Origin: Thiomonas bhubaneswarensis
GTDB lineage: Bacteria; Pseudomonadota; Gammaproteobacteria; Burkholderiales; Burkholderiaceae_C
Reading direction: 5' to 3'
Length of the DNA stretch: 64,000 nucleotides
Assembly (NCBI RefSeq): GCF_001418255.1
Contig: NZ_LIPV01000005.1
Location: 186,001 to 250,000 of the forward strand
Of this stretch, positions 8,492 to 16,477 are shown piece after piece; the first letter of the stretch is position 1; every line of letters begins with the position of its first letter. The notes below the pieces were generated by a model, which saw only the letters and a list, made by a program, of their open reading frames with translations, was not told where the DNA came from and did not search any database. Made by a program: the position numbers and the translations under genes.

Positions 8492-9208
8492 ATGACCCTC
8501 GACAACCTCGTTCACCTCGCCGCCATGTCCGGTGGCATTCTTTACCTGATGGCCCTGCTGCTGCTCATCGCACTGGCGGTGAGCATCGAGCGCTTCTGGG
8601 CGCTATCGCGCATGCTCGGCCAGGGCAAAAGCTGGGTGCGCGCGCTCAAAAGCCACAAGCATCTGGATCACCAGGCCGTGGACGCTCTCGTGAAGCGCGA
8701 TCCGGCCAGCCCTTTCGCCCAGGTCGCCGCCGTGGCGCTGACGCATGACATGAACGATCCGCTGGATCACTTCAACGCCCAGCTCGATGAGGCGGTGATG
8801 GATCAGGCTCCGCGCACCGACCGCGGGCTGTGGGCGCTCGACACCATCGTCACCCTGGCGCCGCTGCTCGGGCTGCTGGGCACCATCATCGGCATGTTCA
8901 ACACCTTTTCCGCGCTGTCCAACCCGGGCGCGCAGACCCATGCCGTGACCGCCGGTGTGGGCGAGGCGCTGGTGGCCACTGCGGCGGGTCTGTTCATCGC
9001 CATCGTCGGCCTGATCACCTTCAACGCCCTGAATCAGCGCGTGCGTCTGGTCATGCACCAGCTCGACCGCATCAAGGTCATTCTGATGAACCGCATGTAC
9101 CCGCACTACCGCGAAGGCGGCGTGCGGCCGGTGGTGGTGGCGCAGGGCGGGCAGGCGGTGCGGCCGACCGTGCAGCCTTCCAACATGCTGCAGCAGAAGA
9201 TGGCCTGA
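8492..9208 (+). CDS. exbB: ExbB/TolQ/MotA-family proton channel subunit
   Basis: 238 residues from ATG 8492, which has GGAGA 5 bp upstream; a TTG at 8471 is in frame but lacks a site. There are three membrane segments: GGILYLMALLLLIALAVSIE near the N-terminus, and the pair APLLGLLGTIIGMFNTF and ALVATAAGLFIAIVGLITFNAL towards the C-terminus. These are hallmark sequences of the MotA/TolQ/ExbB family. With ExbD it forms the inner-membrane motor that energises TonB. The order receptor-exbB-exbD-tonB makes ExbB more likely than TolQ. Confidence 0.92.
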   Translation: MTLDNLVHLAAMSGGILYLMALLLLIALAVSIERFWALSRMLGQGKSWVRALKSHKHLDHQAVDALVKRDPASPFAQVAAVALTHDMNDPLDHFNAQLDEAVMDQAPRTDRGLWALDTIVTLAPLLGLLGTIIGMFNTFSALSNPGAQTHAVTAGVGEALVATAAGLFIAIVGLITFNALNQRVRLVMHQLDRIKVILMNRMYPHYREGGVRPVVVAQGGQAVRPTVQPSNMLQQKMA

Positions 9209-9298
9209 GATCCATCGGAACCTCTCCAGATCGCGTGCGCTGGAGTTCGCACGCTTGCGCTGCGACGGACTCGTCGCGGCTTTTTTGCTGGATCGCCC

Positions 9299-9706
9299 AT
9301 GAAGTATTTCGAAACCAAGAAGGCCCGCATCGAGATCATCCCGATGATCGACATCATGTTTTTCCTACTGGTGTTTTTCATCATGGTCACGTTGCACATG
9401 ATTCCCGACGCCGGGATTACCTCGCGTCTGCCCACCAGTTCCACCGCGCAGGCCATGCCCAAGCCGCAGATCACCCTGGGCGTGGACAAGGACGGCGCCA
9501 TCCATTTCGAGGATCGCATACTCTCGCCGCAACAGCTCACTGCGCTGCTCCAGAGCAAGCCCGACACCGACACCCTGCAGGTCACCATCGCGGGTGAAGA
9601 GGACGTGTCGCTGCAGCAGCTCATGTCGGTGATGGATGCCTGCCGCGTGGCCGGGGTCACCCGCATCGGTCTCGCCGCCCGAGCCGAGGGAGGGCAGGGA
9701 TCATGA
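9299..9706 (+). CDS. exbD: ExbD/TolR-family protein
   Basis: 135 residues. One N-terminal membrane helix contains IPMIDIMFFLLVFFIMV; the Asp in MID is the conserved proton-carrying residue of ExbD/TolR. The periplasmic part follows the family pattern, ending with LQQLMSVMDACRVAGVTRIGLAA. It couples the proton gradient to TonB together with ExbB. The gap to exbB is 90 bp. Its 3' end overlaps tonB by 4 bp (ATGA), so the two are probably translationally coupled. Confidence 0.92.
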   Translation: MKYFETKKARIEIIPMIDIMFFLLVFFIMVTLHMIPDAGITSRLPTSSTAQAMPKPQITLGVDKDGAIHFEDRILSPQQLTALLQSKPDTDTLQVTIAGEEDVSLQQLMSVMDACRVAGVTRIGLAARAEGGQGS

Positions 9707-10455
9707 GCGCCGTGCTGCCGCAAGGCCCTGCGGCGTGGCACGAGCCCGACGACGGCAAACGCTGGCCAGTGGCGACGCTTGCCGCGCTGCTGCTCGAAAT
9801 CGCCCTGATCGCCGCCGTGGCCTGGTGGAGCAGCCGCCCTGCGCCACCGCCACCACCGCCGCCGATTCAGATCGTGCTCGAAGCGCCCAAGCCTGCCCCC
9901 AAGACCGTCGCTCCGCCCGTGCCCAAGCCGCCCGAGCCCAAACCCATACCGAAGCCGGTGGTCAAGCCTCAGCCCAAACCCATCGTCCACAACGTGCGGC
10001 CCAAGCCGGTGCAGCCTCCGCCGCCGCAGCCCGCGCCTGAGCCGACGCCCAAGGTGCAGGCGCCCCCCGCCCCGGCGCCGGACACCCACCCGGCGATGCC
10101 GGTGGCAGCGCCCACGCCGCCCGCCCCGCCGCCACCGCCCGCCCCTCCGGCGCCCGACGTCGCCTCGATCAAGGCCACCTTCGAGGCCGAGCTGCGCAGC
10201 GCCATTCAGGCCGCGGTGCACTACCCCCAGGCCGCACGCCTGATGCAGCTCACCGGCAAGACTCTGGTGGGCTTCGACTTCCGCGACGGTGTGGCGAGCA
10301 ACCTGCGCGTGGTCACCTCCAGCGGCGCCGACCTGCTCGACAAAGCGGCGATGGACGCCGTGCGCAACGCCCCCTACCCTGCCACACCCAAGGAGCTTCA
10401 GGGCAAGACCCTGGCCTTCACCATCTGGGTGCGATTCCATCTGAGCGACTCATGA
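9703..10455 (+). CDS. tonB: TonB energy-transducing protein
   Basis: 250 residues. A single N-terminal membrane anchor (VATLAALLLEIALIAAVAWW) is followed by a long periplasmic spacer of Pro-Lys and Pro-Pro repeats (about residues 45-145), then a C-terminal TonB domain with YPQAARLMQLTGKTLVGFDFRDG and AAMDAVRNAPYPATP. It carries energy from ExbBD to outer-membrane receptors by binding their TonB boxes. It overlaps exbD by 4 bp before it and the periplasmic binding protein by 4 bp after it. It could serve both TonB receptors in this window. Confidence 0.93.
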   Translation: MSAVLPQGPAAWHEPDDGKRWPVATLAALLLEIALIAAVAWWSSRPAPPPPPPPIQIVLEAPKPAPKTVAPPVPKPPEPKPIPKPVVKPQPKPIVHNVRPKPVQPPPPQPAPEPTPKVQAPPAPAPDTHPAMPVAAPTPPAPPPPPAPPAPDVASIKATFEAELRSAIQAAVHYPQAARLMQLTGKTLVGFDFRDGVASNLRVVTSSGADLLDKAAMDAVRNAPYPATPKELQGKTLAFTIWVRFHLSDS

Positions 10456-11474
10456 GACCTGCCTTCCTCCGCCTGCCGCTGCGGCTGATGGCCGTCGCCT
10501 CGATCGCCTGGGTTGGCCTCACCACAGCTCGCGCCGCCACCCTCACTGTGTATGGCGCCATGGGGTATGACCAGCATGTCGCGCAGGCCTTCACCAAGGC
10601 CACGGGCATGCCGGTCAATCTCGTGCATCTCAGCACCGGCCCGCTACTGGCACGGGTGCAGGCCGAGAGCCGCAACCCGCAGTGGGACGTGCTCTGGCTC
10701 GACGGCAACCAGGCCATGCAGACCTTCGCCACGCAGGGTCTGCTGCAATGCGGCTGGGCGCCCGGCGTGCCCTACACGGCCCTGGGCCAGCAACTCGTGC
10801 CGCGCAGTCATTGCTGGCAACCCGTGGGCGTGACCTACGCCGGGGTCATCCTCTACAACCCCAAAGCCCTTGCCGAAGCCGACTGGCCCAGGACGTGGGA
10901 CGACCTCGCCAAGCCCGCGCTGCGCGGCAAGGTGGGCATGGACAACCCGGCCATCTCCGGCCCCACCTACCCGCTGGTCGCCGGGCTGCTGCAACACATG
11001 GGCCAAGGGGCTGGCGAGGCCTACTTCGAGCATCTCAAGGCCAACGGACTGAAGGTGTTTCCGACCAACAGCGTCACCCTGCGGGCGCTGCAGTATGGCC
11101 AGATCGACGCCGCCGTGGTGCAAAGCTCGGCCGCGCTGGGCTTTCTGCACGAGATGCCGCAACTTCGCATCGCCGCGCCCGCACCGTCCACCGTGCTGCC
11201 CTCCGACCTGGCCATCGGCAAGCAGGTCTCCGGCCCCTTGCAACAGCAGGCGCGGCGCTTCGTCCAATGGGTGCTCTCGCCCGCAGGGCAGGCCGCGATG
11301 CAGGGCGGCGACACCAACGCTGATTCCAACTACCTGCCGCTGCTTCAGGGCACCCGGCCCCTGCCCAGCCTGGCCCGGCTGGGCACCGTGCAGCCGCTGG
11401 TGCTCGATCCCGCCGTATGGGGGCCGAAAGAGCCGCAGGTGATCGAATGGTTCAACGCCCACGTCGTGCACTGA
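10452..11474 (+). CDS. ABC transporter periplasmic substrate-binding protein (ferric/AEP type)
   Basis: 340 residues with a signal peptide (LMAVASIAWVGLTTARA). The mature protein starts ATLTVYGAMGYDQHVAQAF and continues NPQWDVLWLDG, the pattern of family 1 solute-binding proteins such as FbpA (iron), the 2-aminoethylphosphonate binder and ThiB. The region SGPTYPLVAGLLQHMG and the closing LGTVQPLVLDPAVWGP fit. The substrate cannot be read from residues; the TonB operon context favours iron or another metal. It overlaps tonB by 4 bp. This is an uncommon direct fusion of outer- and inner-membrane transport genes in one run. Confidence 0.85.
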   Translation: MRPAFLRLPLRLMAVASIAWVGLTTARAATLTVYGAMGYDQHVAQAFTKATGMPVNLVHLSTGPLLARVQAESRNPQWDVLWLDGNQAMQTFATQGLLQCGWAPGVPYTALGQQLVPRSHCWQPVGVTYAGVILYNPKALAEADWPRTWDDLAKPALRGKVGMDNPAISGPTYPLVAGLLQHMGQGAGEAYFEHLKANGLKVFPTNSVTLRALQYGQIDAAVVQSSAALGFLHEMPQLRIAAPAPSTVLPSDLAIGKQVSGPLQQQARRFVQWVLSPAGQAAMQGGDTNADSNYLPLLQGTRPLPSLARLGTVQPLVLDPAVWGPKEPQVIEWFNAHVVH

Positions 11475-11490
11475 AAGGCTGGGGCGAGAC

Positions 11491-13218
11491 GTGAGCGTCG
11501 GCCAACCCGACTCCCTCTGGCACCCCCGGTCCGTGCCGATGCAGACCGGTCACGCCGTTCCTCGCCACGCAGGGCTGCGTCGCTGGGGCTGGCGCCTCGG
11601 CCTGTTGCTGGCCGCTGCCGCGTTCATCGCGTTGTGGGTCTATCCGCTTCTGGGCTTCCTGCTCTCGGCCGTCATGCCGCACCTGCTGCAGGGCGATCTG
11701 CGGCCCACGCTGGCGGCGTTGCGACATGCCTTTCAGGGCTATGAACTCCATGCCCTGTTCAACTCGCTGTGGGTCGCGTTCGCCGTTGGCCCTTTGGCCC
11801 TGCCGTTGGGTCTGTGGCTGGCCTGGCTGCGCGAGCGCACCGATCTGCGCGGCCGCAGCGGTATCGAGGCCGGGGTCTGGCTGCTGCTGATCTTCCCCGA
11901 CTTCTTTCTCGCTTCGGGCTGGATGCTGCTGGCCGCGCCCATTGGCCCGCTGGCCGCATGGCCTTGGGCACTGCATGCGGCGCAGGCGCTGCTCGGGCCG
12001 GTGGGCATCGTCGTGACCCTCGTGCTCAAGGTCGTGCCTTATGTCTACTTGGTCGTGCAGGGCAGCTTGCGTCATACCAGCGCGGCGCAGCAGGAAGCGG
12101 CGCGGGTGCATGGCCTGTCCAGGCTGTGGCGACTGCGGCTGGCGCTCGCCGCCCTGCTGCCCGCGCTGGCAGCAGGCTTTGCCATCGCCTACGCCGAGTC
12201 GCTGCGCAATTTCGCCGTCGTCGCCACGCTGGGCGCGAGCAGCGGTTTCACCATGGGCACTTACGCCATCTATCAGGCGGTCAACGGCATGCCGCTGAAC
12301 TTCCCGCTGGCGGCAAGCACCTCCTGGCTGCTGCTCGGTCTGGTGGTGCCGGCGCTCATCCTGCAGCACCGCGTAGGTCAGCGCGCCAGCCAGATGCAGA
12401 CCCTCGGCGGTAAGCACCGGCCCGCCTCGCGCATACGGCTGTCGGCTAGCCACCAACTGCTGCACGGCACGGCTTTGCTGGCGCTGGCATTGTTTGCGCT
12501 CGCGTTGCCCACCTTTGCCGCGTTGGGGGTAGCCTGGCCGCGCGCTGGGTGGGAGCAGATTGCCGCCTCGATGCCGCCGCTGCTGGCCGCCGTGCGCTTT
12601 TCGCTGCAGATGGCCTTGGTGGCGGCCACCCTCACTTTGGCCATTGCCCTGCCCGTGGCCTGGCTGATCGCCAGGCCCGGTCGAGTGGGCCGCGTGCTCG
12701 ACGTGGCGCTGCTGGCGATGATGGCGCTGCCGCTCATCGTGCTGGCCGCCGCCTATCTGCAGGCCTACAACCAGCCCTACGCCCCGCTGTATGGCGGCAG
12801 TCTGCTGCTGGGCATGGCCTATGTGGCGCTGGCCGTGCCGGCTACCAGCCGGGTGTTGATGGGGCCGGTGGCGCAACTGCACCGCTCGCTTGCCGACGCC
12901 GCGCGGGTGCATGGTCTTTCACGCTGGCAGACCCTGCGCCATGTGCATCTGCCGCTGCTGTCGGGCGCGCTGTTCTATGCCTGGCTGCTGGCGGTGCTGT
13001 CCATCGCCTTCGAGCTGCCGGCGTCCGAACTGCTGTACCCGGCGGGTCACCCGCCCTTGGCCGTCGCGTTGCTGCAATACGCCGGTGGCTTTCAGCTTCA
13101 TCAGCAGGCCCGACTCCAGGTTCTGGGCATGGCCGTGCTGCTGACCTTCGCCCTGCTGGCGCGCTGGGTGTATGCGCGTTTCACTCCGTCTACCTGGCGC
13201 CAGATCGGCCAGACCTGA
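11491..13218 (+). CDS. ABC transporter permease, two fused permease domains (FbpB/SfuB type)
   Basis: 575 residues from GTG 11491. About twelve membrane segments fall in two halves. Each half has the permease EAA motif: QQEAARVHGLSRLWRLRLAL near residue 205 and LADAARVHGLSRWQTLRHVHLP near residue 468. Two EAA motifs in one chain are typical of FbpB/SfuB-type ferric permeases. It forms the inner-membrane pore for the binding protein upstream and the ATPase downstream, 16 and 3 bp away. The first few residues up to about 20 are less certain. Confidence 0.9.
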   Translation: MSVGQPDSLWHPRSVPMQTGHAVPRHAGLRRWGWRLGLLLAAAAFIALWVYPLLGFLLSAVMPHLLQGDLRPTLAALRHAFQGYELHALFNSLWVAFAVGPLALPLGLWLAWLRERTDLRGRSGIEAGVWLLLIFPDFFLASGWMLLAAPIGPLAAWPWALHAAQALLGPVGIVVTLVLKVVPYVYLVVQGSLRHTSAAQQEAARVHGLSRLWRLRLALAALLPALAAGFAIAYAESLRNFAVVATLGASSGFTMGTYAIYQAVNGMPLNFPLAASTSWLLLGLVVPALILQHRVGQRASQMQTLGGKHRPASRIRLSASHQLLHGTALLALALFALALPTFAALGVAWPRAGWEQIAASMPPLLAAVRFSLQMALVAATLTLAIALPVAWLIARPGRVGRVLDVALLAMMALPLIVLAAAYLQAYNQPYAPLYGGSLLLGMAYVALAVPATSRVLMGPVAQLHRSLADAARVHGLSRWQTLRHVHLPLLSGALFYAWLLAVLSIAFELPASELLYPAGHPPLAVALLQYAGGFQLHQQARLQVLGMAVLLTFALLARWVYARFTPSTWRQIGQT

Positions 13219-13221
13219 ACC

Positions 13222-14304
13222 ATGTCCCTGCTGCATATCGACGCCGCGCACAAGCGCTATGACCACCACACCGCGCTGCATGGCGTCAGCCTTCAGTTGC
13301 AGGAAGGTGAAATCCTCTGCCTGCTCGGCCCATCCGGCTCGGGCAAGACCACGCTGTTGCGTCTGGTGGCCGGGCTGGAGCGGCTCGACGGCGGCAGCAT
13401 CCGGCTCGGGCAGACTCTGGTGGACGCTGCTGGCGGCCCTTTTCTTCCGCCTGAGCAGCGCCAGCTCGGCATGGTGTTCCAGGACTATGCGCTGTGGCCG
13501 CACCTGAGCGCGCTCGACAACGTGGCCCTGCCGCTGCACCGCCTGGGCCGCGTCGCGGCACACAAGCAGGCGCTGGCCATGCTCGACGAAGTAGGCCTGG
13601 CCGCGCTGGCCGACCGCCATCCGCACGCCCTCTCCGGCGGCCAGCAGCAACGTGTGGCACTGGCGCGGGCACTGGCCGTCAAGCCCCGGCTGCTGCTGTG
13701 CGACGAACCCCTGTCCAACCTCGACGCCGGACTGCGCGAGGAACTTCGCGAGCGCATCGGCAGCGTGGTGCGCGCGCATGGCATCAGCGCGCTGTACATC
13801 ACTCACGACCACCGCGAGGCGCTGGCACTGGGCGACCGTGTCGGCGTGATGCACCAGGGACGGCTGCAGCAGCTCAGCACCCCGCGCGAGCTGCTGCGCC
13901 AACCCGTCTCCGATTTCGTCGCCCGCTTCACCAGCGCGCACGGCCCCTGGCCGGTGACCCTGCGCGCAGGTCGGCTGCAGGCGCCGTGGGGCGCGATGGA
14001 TCTGCCACACGGCACCGCCGCGCGGGCCGACGGGCAGTATCAGCTCTACCTGCGCGCAGCGGCGCTGCGTCTTTCTGAAGGCAGTGGCAACGAAGCCGTA
14101 GCGCAGGCCCGTGTGCTCGGTTGCGTTACCGTCGGTGAACAGACCGAACTGCGCCTCGACCTCCATGGCGTATCGCTGCGCCTGCCCGTGGCCGACGAAC
14201 ACGCTACCGCCCCGGGCACCGTCACCTCGATTCACGTCAACGGCGCGCAAGCGCTGATCTACCCCGCACGCTCCACTGAACCTACCGAGGAACACCCCGC
14301 ATGA
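13222..14304 (+). CDS. ABC transporter ATP-binding protein (FbpC-like, with TOBE-type tail)
   Basis: 360 residues. Walker A is GPSGSGKTT (about 37-45), the Q-loop region is LGMVFQDYALWPHLS, the signature is LSGGQQQRVALARAL, and Walker B is LLLCDEPLSNLD followed by the switch His in YITHDH. A C-terminal extension of about 110 residues resembles the TOBE domain of FbpC/PotA-type ATPases. It drives the importer encoded just upstream. Its last 4 bp overlap the next membrane-protein gene, tying that gene to the transporter. Confidence 0.93.
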   Translation: MSLLHIDAAHKRYDHHTALHGVSLQLQEGEILCLLGPSGSGKTTLLRLVAGLERLDGGSIRLGQTLVDAAGGPFLPPEQRQLGMVFQDYALWPHLSALDNVALPLHRLGRVAAHKQALAMLDEVGLAALADRHPHALSGGQQQRVALARALAVKPRLLLCDEPLSNLDAGLREELRERIGSVVRAHGISALYITHDHREALALGDRVGVMHQGRLQQLSTPRELLRQPVSDFVARFTSAHGPWPVTLRAGRLQAPWGAMDLPHGTAARADGQYQLYLRAAALRLSEGSGNEAVAQARVLGCVTVGEQTELRLDLHGVSLRLPVADEHATAPGTVTSIHVNGAQALIYPARSTEPTEEHPA

Positions 14305-15044
14305 CCGCAACACACTGGGGCGCCATGAGCGCCATCTTTCTGGCCTCTGCCGTCGAATGGGTCGAAGCCTTCACCATCGTCCTTGCCGTGGCGCTGAGCA
14401 TCGGCTGGGCGCGCGCCACCGGCGCGGCTGCCGCAGCGCTCGGCGTGGTGGCCGCGCTCATCCTCGTCACCGGCGCCGCACTGAACGTGGTGCAGGCCGA
14501 CATCGACATCATCCGCGCCGCCATCGGCCTGTTCCTGTTGCTGTTCGGTCTGCGTTGGTATGTCAAGGCCATCCGCCGCTACGCCGGTCGCACCAAGCTG
14601 CACGACGAGGCCAAGGAATTCGCCGAAACCCGCCACAAGATCGACCACGCCGAAGCCCGAGTGGCCTGGGCCGTGGCCTTCAAGGGCGTGCTGCTCGAAG
14701 GGCTGGAGGTGTGGCTGCTGGTGGTGGCACTGGGCCGATCCCTCAGCTACGGTCAGGCTGCGGGCAGCGCCGTGGCCGCGCTGCTGGCCGTCATCGCCGC
14801 GGGCCTGGTGCTGCGCGCTCCGCTGACCCGGGTGCCGGAAAACACCCTCAAGTTCACCGTGGCCTGCGCCCTGCTGGCCTTCGGCACCTTCTGGAGCCTG
14901 GGCGGTCTTCTCGACGAAGCCCGCGTCTGGCCGCTGGGCGATGCCACACTGCTGATCCTGTTCGCCCTGTATGCCGCGGCGGGCAGACTCTCCGCGTTGA
15001 AACTGCGCGTTGCGCAACCCGCCGCGCAAGGAGCCCGCGCATGA
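14301..15044 (+). CDS. Seven-helix membrane protein with FTR1-like ExxE motifs (COG4280-like)
   Basis: 247 residues with about seven hydrophobic helices. It has two acidic helix motifs: AVEWVEAF (Glu 19 and Glu 22) in the first helix and LLEGLEVWL (Glu 133 and Glu 136) in the fourth. FTR1/EfeU iron permeases carry REGLE motifs at the equivalent places in helices 1 and 4, so a distant relation is plausible, but the Arg is missing. The family is otherwise described only as a predicted membrane protein. It overlaps the ATPase gene by 4 bp and the next small gene by 4 bp (both ATGA). Its role in metal transport is inference. Confidence 0.75.
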   Translation: MTATHWGAMSAIFLASAVEWVEAFTIVLAVALSIGWARATGAAAAALGVVAALILVTGAALNVVQADIDIIRAAIGLFLLLFGLRWYVKAIRRYAGRTKLHDEAKEFAETRHKIDHAEARVAWAVAFKGVLLEGLEVWLLVVALGRSLSYGQAAGSAVAALLAVIAAGLVLRAPLTRVPENTLKFTVACALLAFGTFWSLGGLLDEARVWPLGDATLLILFALYAAAGRLSALKLRVAQPAAQGARA

Positions 15045-15202
15045 AAAAGGTGTTTCAACTGATCTTCGGCGATGCCCGCAACATCGCCTCCGTGGCCGCC
15101 TCCGTGGCCCTGGCCTGGGCCGTAGCGCAATGGCTGCCCGCCGCCAGCGGCTGGACGCTCGCCGCCGCGCTCATCGCAGCGGCGTTCTGGCAGGCTGCCT
15201 GA
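15041..15202 (+). CDS. 53-residue membrane peptide coupled to the FTR1-like gene
   Basis: The ATG at 15041 overlaps the preceding stop as ATGA, and AAGGAG lies at 15028-15033, so translation is well supported. The product begins MKKVFQLIFGDARNIASVAA and has two hydrophobic stretches separated by PAASG, consistent with a helical hairpin in the inner membrane. I do not recognise a family. The tight coupling suggests a small subunit or stabiliser of the seven-helix protein. It is easily missed because a longer frame in the same phase runs across the upstream gene. Confidence 0.65.
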   Translation: MKKVFQLIFGDARNIASVAASVALAWAVAQWLPAASGWTLAAALIAAAFWQAA

Positions 15203-15248
15203 AGCAGAGCACGACCACGGGTACGCGAAGACTTGAAAGGAATCCGCC

Positions 15249-15836
15249 ATGCGTCCTCACGTTGCAGTCGAGTGCCTGTTCCGTACCTCGTCCGACGGGC
15301 GAAGGGTCTTCTACCCAAGGATGTGGCGCGGCCCGGGGGTACAACTGCGCGACGCCGCACAGGAGGCAGCGGTGCGACGCGAGTTGTGGGTCGGCTTCAA
15401 CGTCATGCGTGCGCTGATGGTGCTGGCCTTGGCGCTTCTCATGACACCCGCCGCCGTGTACACACCTTTGCCGCCCAGCCTGCTCAAGGCCAGCGGCCTG
15501 TTGATCGGGAGCTTGGTCATTTTCGGCGTCATCGCACTGCAATGGCACATCGACCACCTGCTGAAGGACTGCCCGGGCATCACCGAACGGCTGACACAGC
15601 GCGACTATGAAACCTGCCTCGCCAGGCATTTCTCGGTCACGCACCTGAAGTTGCGCATCGCTGGCTTGCTGCTGCTTGCCGCAGCGACTCTGGGCCTTGC
15701 GCTCTTCGACGTCTCCACCATGCACATCTCGCAAGGTCTGCTCACGGCCATTCCGCTCGTTCTGCTTGCCGCAGCTTCCCTTTTGCCCTTGAAAAGATCG
15801 GCGCGCTTCCTGCGCTACAAGCGCAGCTCGGCATGA
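15249..15836 (+). CDS. Hypothetical membrane protein, four helices
   Basis: 195 residues from ATG 15249 with AAAGGAA upstream. About 50 polar residues (MRPHVAVECLFRTSSDGRRV...) precede two hydrophobic hairpins: ALMVLALALLMTPAAVY plus LLIGSLVIFGVIALQW, and LRIAGLLLLAAATLGLALF plus LLTAIPLVLLAAASLL. I do not recognise the family. It follows the metal-uptake operon by 46 bp on the same strand and may be its last gene or separate. No catalytic motif is visible. Confidence 0.6.
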   Translation: MRPHVAVECLFRTSSDGRRVFYPRMWRGPGVQLRDAAQEAAVRRELWVGFNVMRALMVLALALLMTPAAVYTPLPPSLLKASGLLIGSLVIFGVIALQWHIDHLLKDCPGITERLTQRDYETCLARHFSVTHLKLRIAGLLLLAAATLGLALFDVSTMHISQGLLTAIPLVLLAAASLLPLKRSARFLRYKRSSA

Positions 15837-15909
15837 GCCGGGCGCCATGCCGCATCACGCCATGCCTGTACCGTCCAAGAGCCGCACACCCATGCAGCCC
15901 ACGTCGTGC

Positions 15910-16377
15910 CTACTTGGCCTTCTTCGGTCGGCCGGTCTTGATCGCGGGCACGGCGTCGAGGGCGGCGAGAAGCGCCGTGTCGTTCAGAGTGGTCAGCACC
16001 GCGATGCCAGCACGCAGTACCTCGCTCTTCTTGGCAGGCCGGGCGAGCTTGATCAGGCGGGCCTTGAGGGCGTCGAGCGCCTCGTATTCGGTGCGGGGGA
16101 TGGTGAAGCTGTCGCGCACCAGCTTGATCTTCGGCGGCTTGGCCTCTGCGGCGGTGCTGACGGGCTGGGCCTTGGGGGAATGGGTCGCAGACTCGACCGC
16201 GACCTTCTTGCGCGACGGGGTCTTGACGGGTACAGGCTTGACGGCCGACTTCGCTGCGGTCTTGACGGGCGCGGCGCGCCTCACGGCTTTCGTCGTAACG
16301 GGTTTTGCGGCACGCGCCGCGACGCTTGCGCGTTTGAGCGCTGCTTGCGCTGCGGTGCGCGGTTTGGCGACAGACAT
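15910..16377 (-). CDS. Basic Ala/Lys-rich protein with ribbon-helix-helix-like C-terminal domain
   Basis: 155 residues from ATG 16377, with CGGAGAGC 6 bp upstream. The first 90 residues are Ala/Lys/Pro/Val-rich and strongly basic, like histone H1-type bacterial tails. The last 65 residues read KLVRDSFTIPRTEYEALDAL, then a predicted helix, then AKKSEVLRAGIAVL: a strand-helix-helix pattern like MetJ/Arc ribbon-helix-helix repressors. It probably binds DNA, either as a nucleoid protein or as a specific regulator. A palindrome lies 24 bp upstream of its start and may be its own operator. Confidence 0.6.
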   Translation of the reverse strand: MSVAKPRTAAQAALKRASVAARAAKPVTTKAVRRAAPVKTAAKSAVKPVPVKTPSRKKVAVESATHSPKAQPVSTAAEAKPPKIKLVRDSFTIPRTEYEALDALKARLIKLARPAKKSEVLRAGIAVLTTLNDTALLAALDAVPAIKTGRPKKAK

Positions 16378-16400
16378 GATGCTCTCCGTTTGAAAAAGAC

Positions 16401-16422
16401 ATAAACAGTTTATACCGTTTAT
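16401..16422. promoter_or_regulatory. AT-rich palindrome plus extra half-site, candidate operator
   Basis: ATAAAC (16401-16406), one base, GTTTAT (16408-16413) form a perfect palindrome; a third copy GTTTAT lies at 16417-16422. On the minus strand this includes TATAAAC, which could be part of a -10 element. It lies between the divergent ribbon-helix-helix-like gene and the phosphatase gene. Autoregulation is a guess based on position and symmetry. Confidence 0.4.
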
Positions 16423-16477
16423 CTGGTTCCGCAACGCTACTCTGCAGCGTCCCCTCCTCCCTTGCTCATCCCGCCCC

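Noticed and set aside
9840-10160. Possible tandem DNA repeat in the proline-rich region
   Set aside because: It is the low-complexity Pro/Lys spacer of TonB; repeats are at codon level and irregular.
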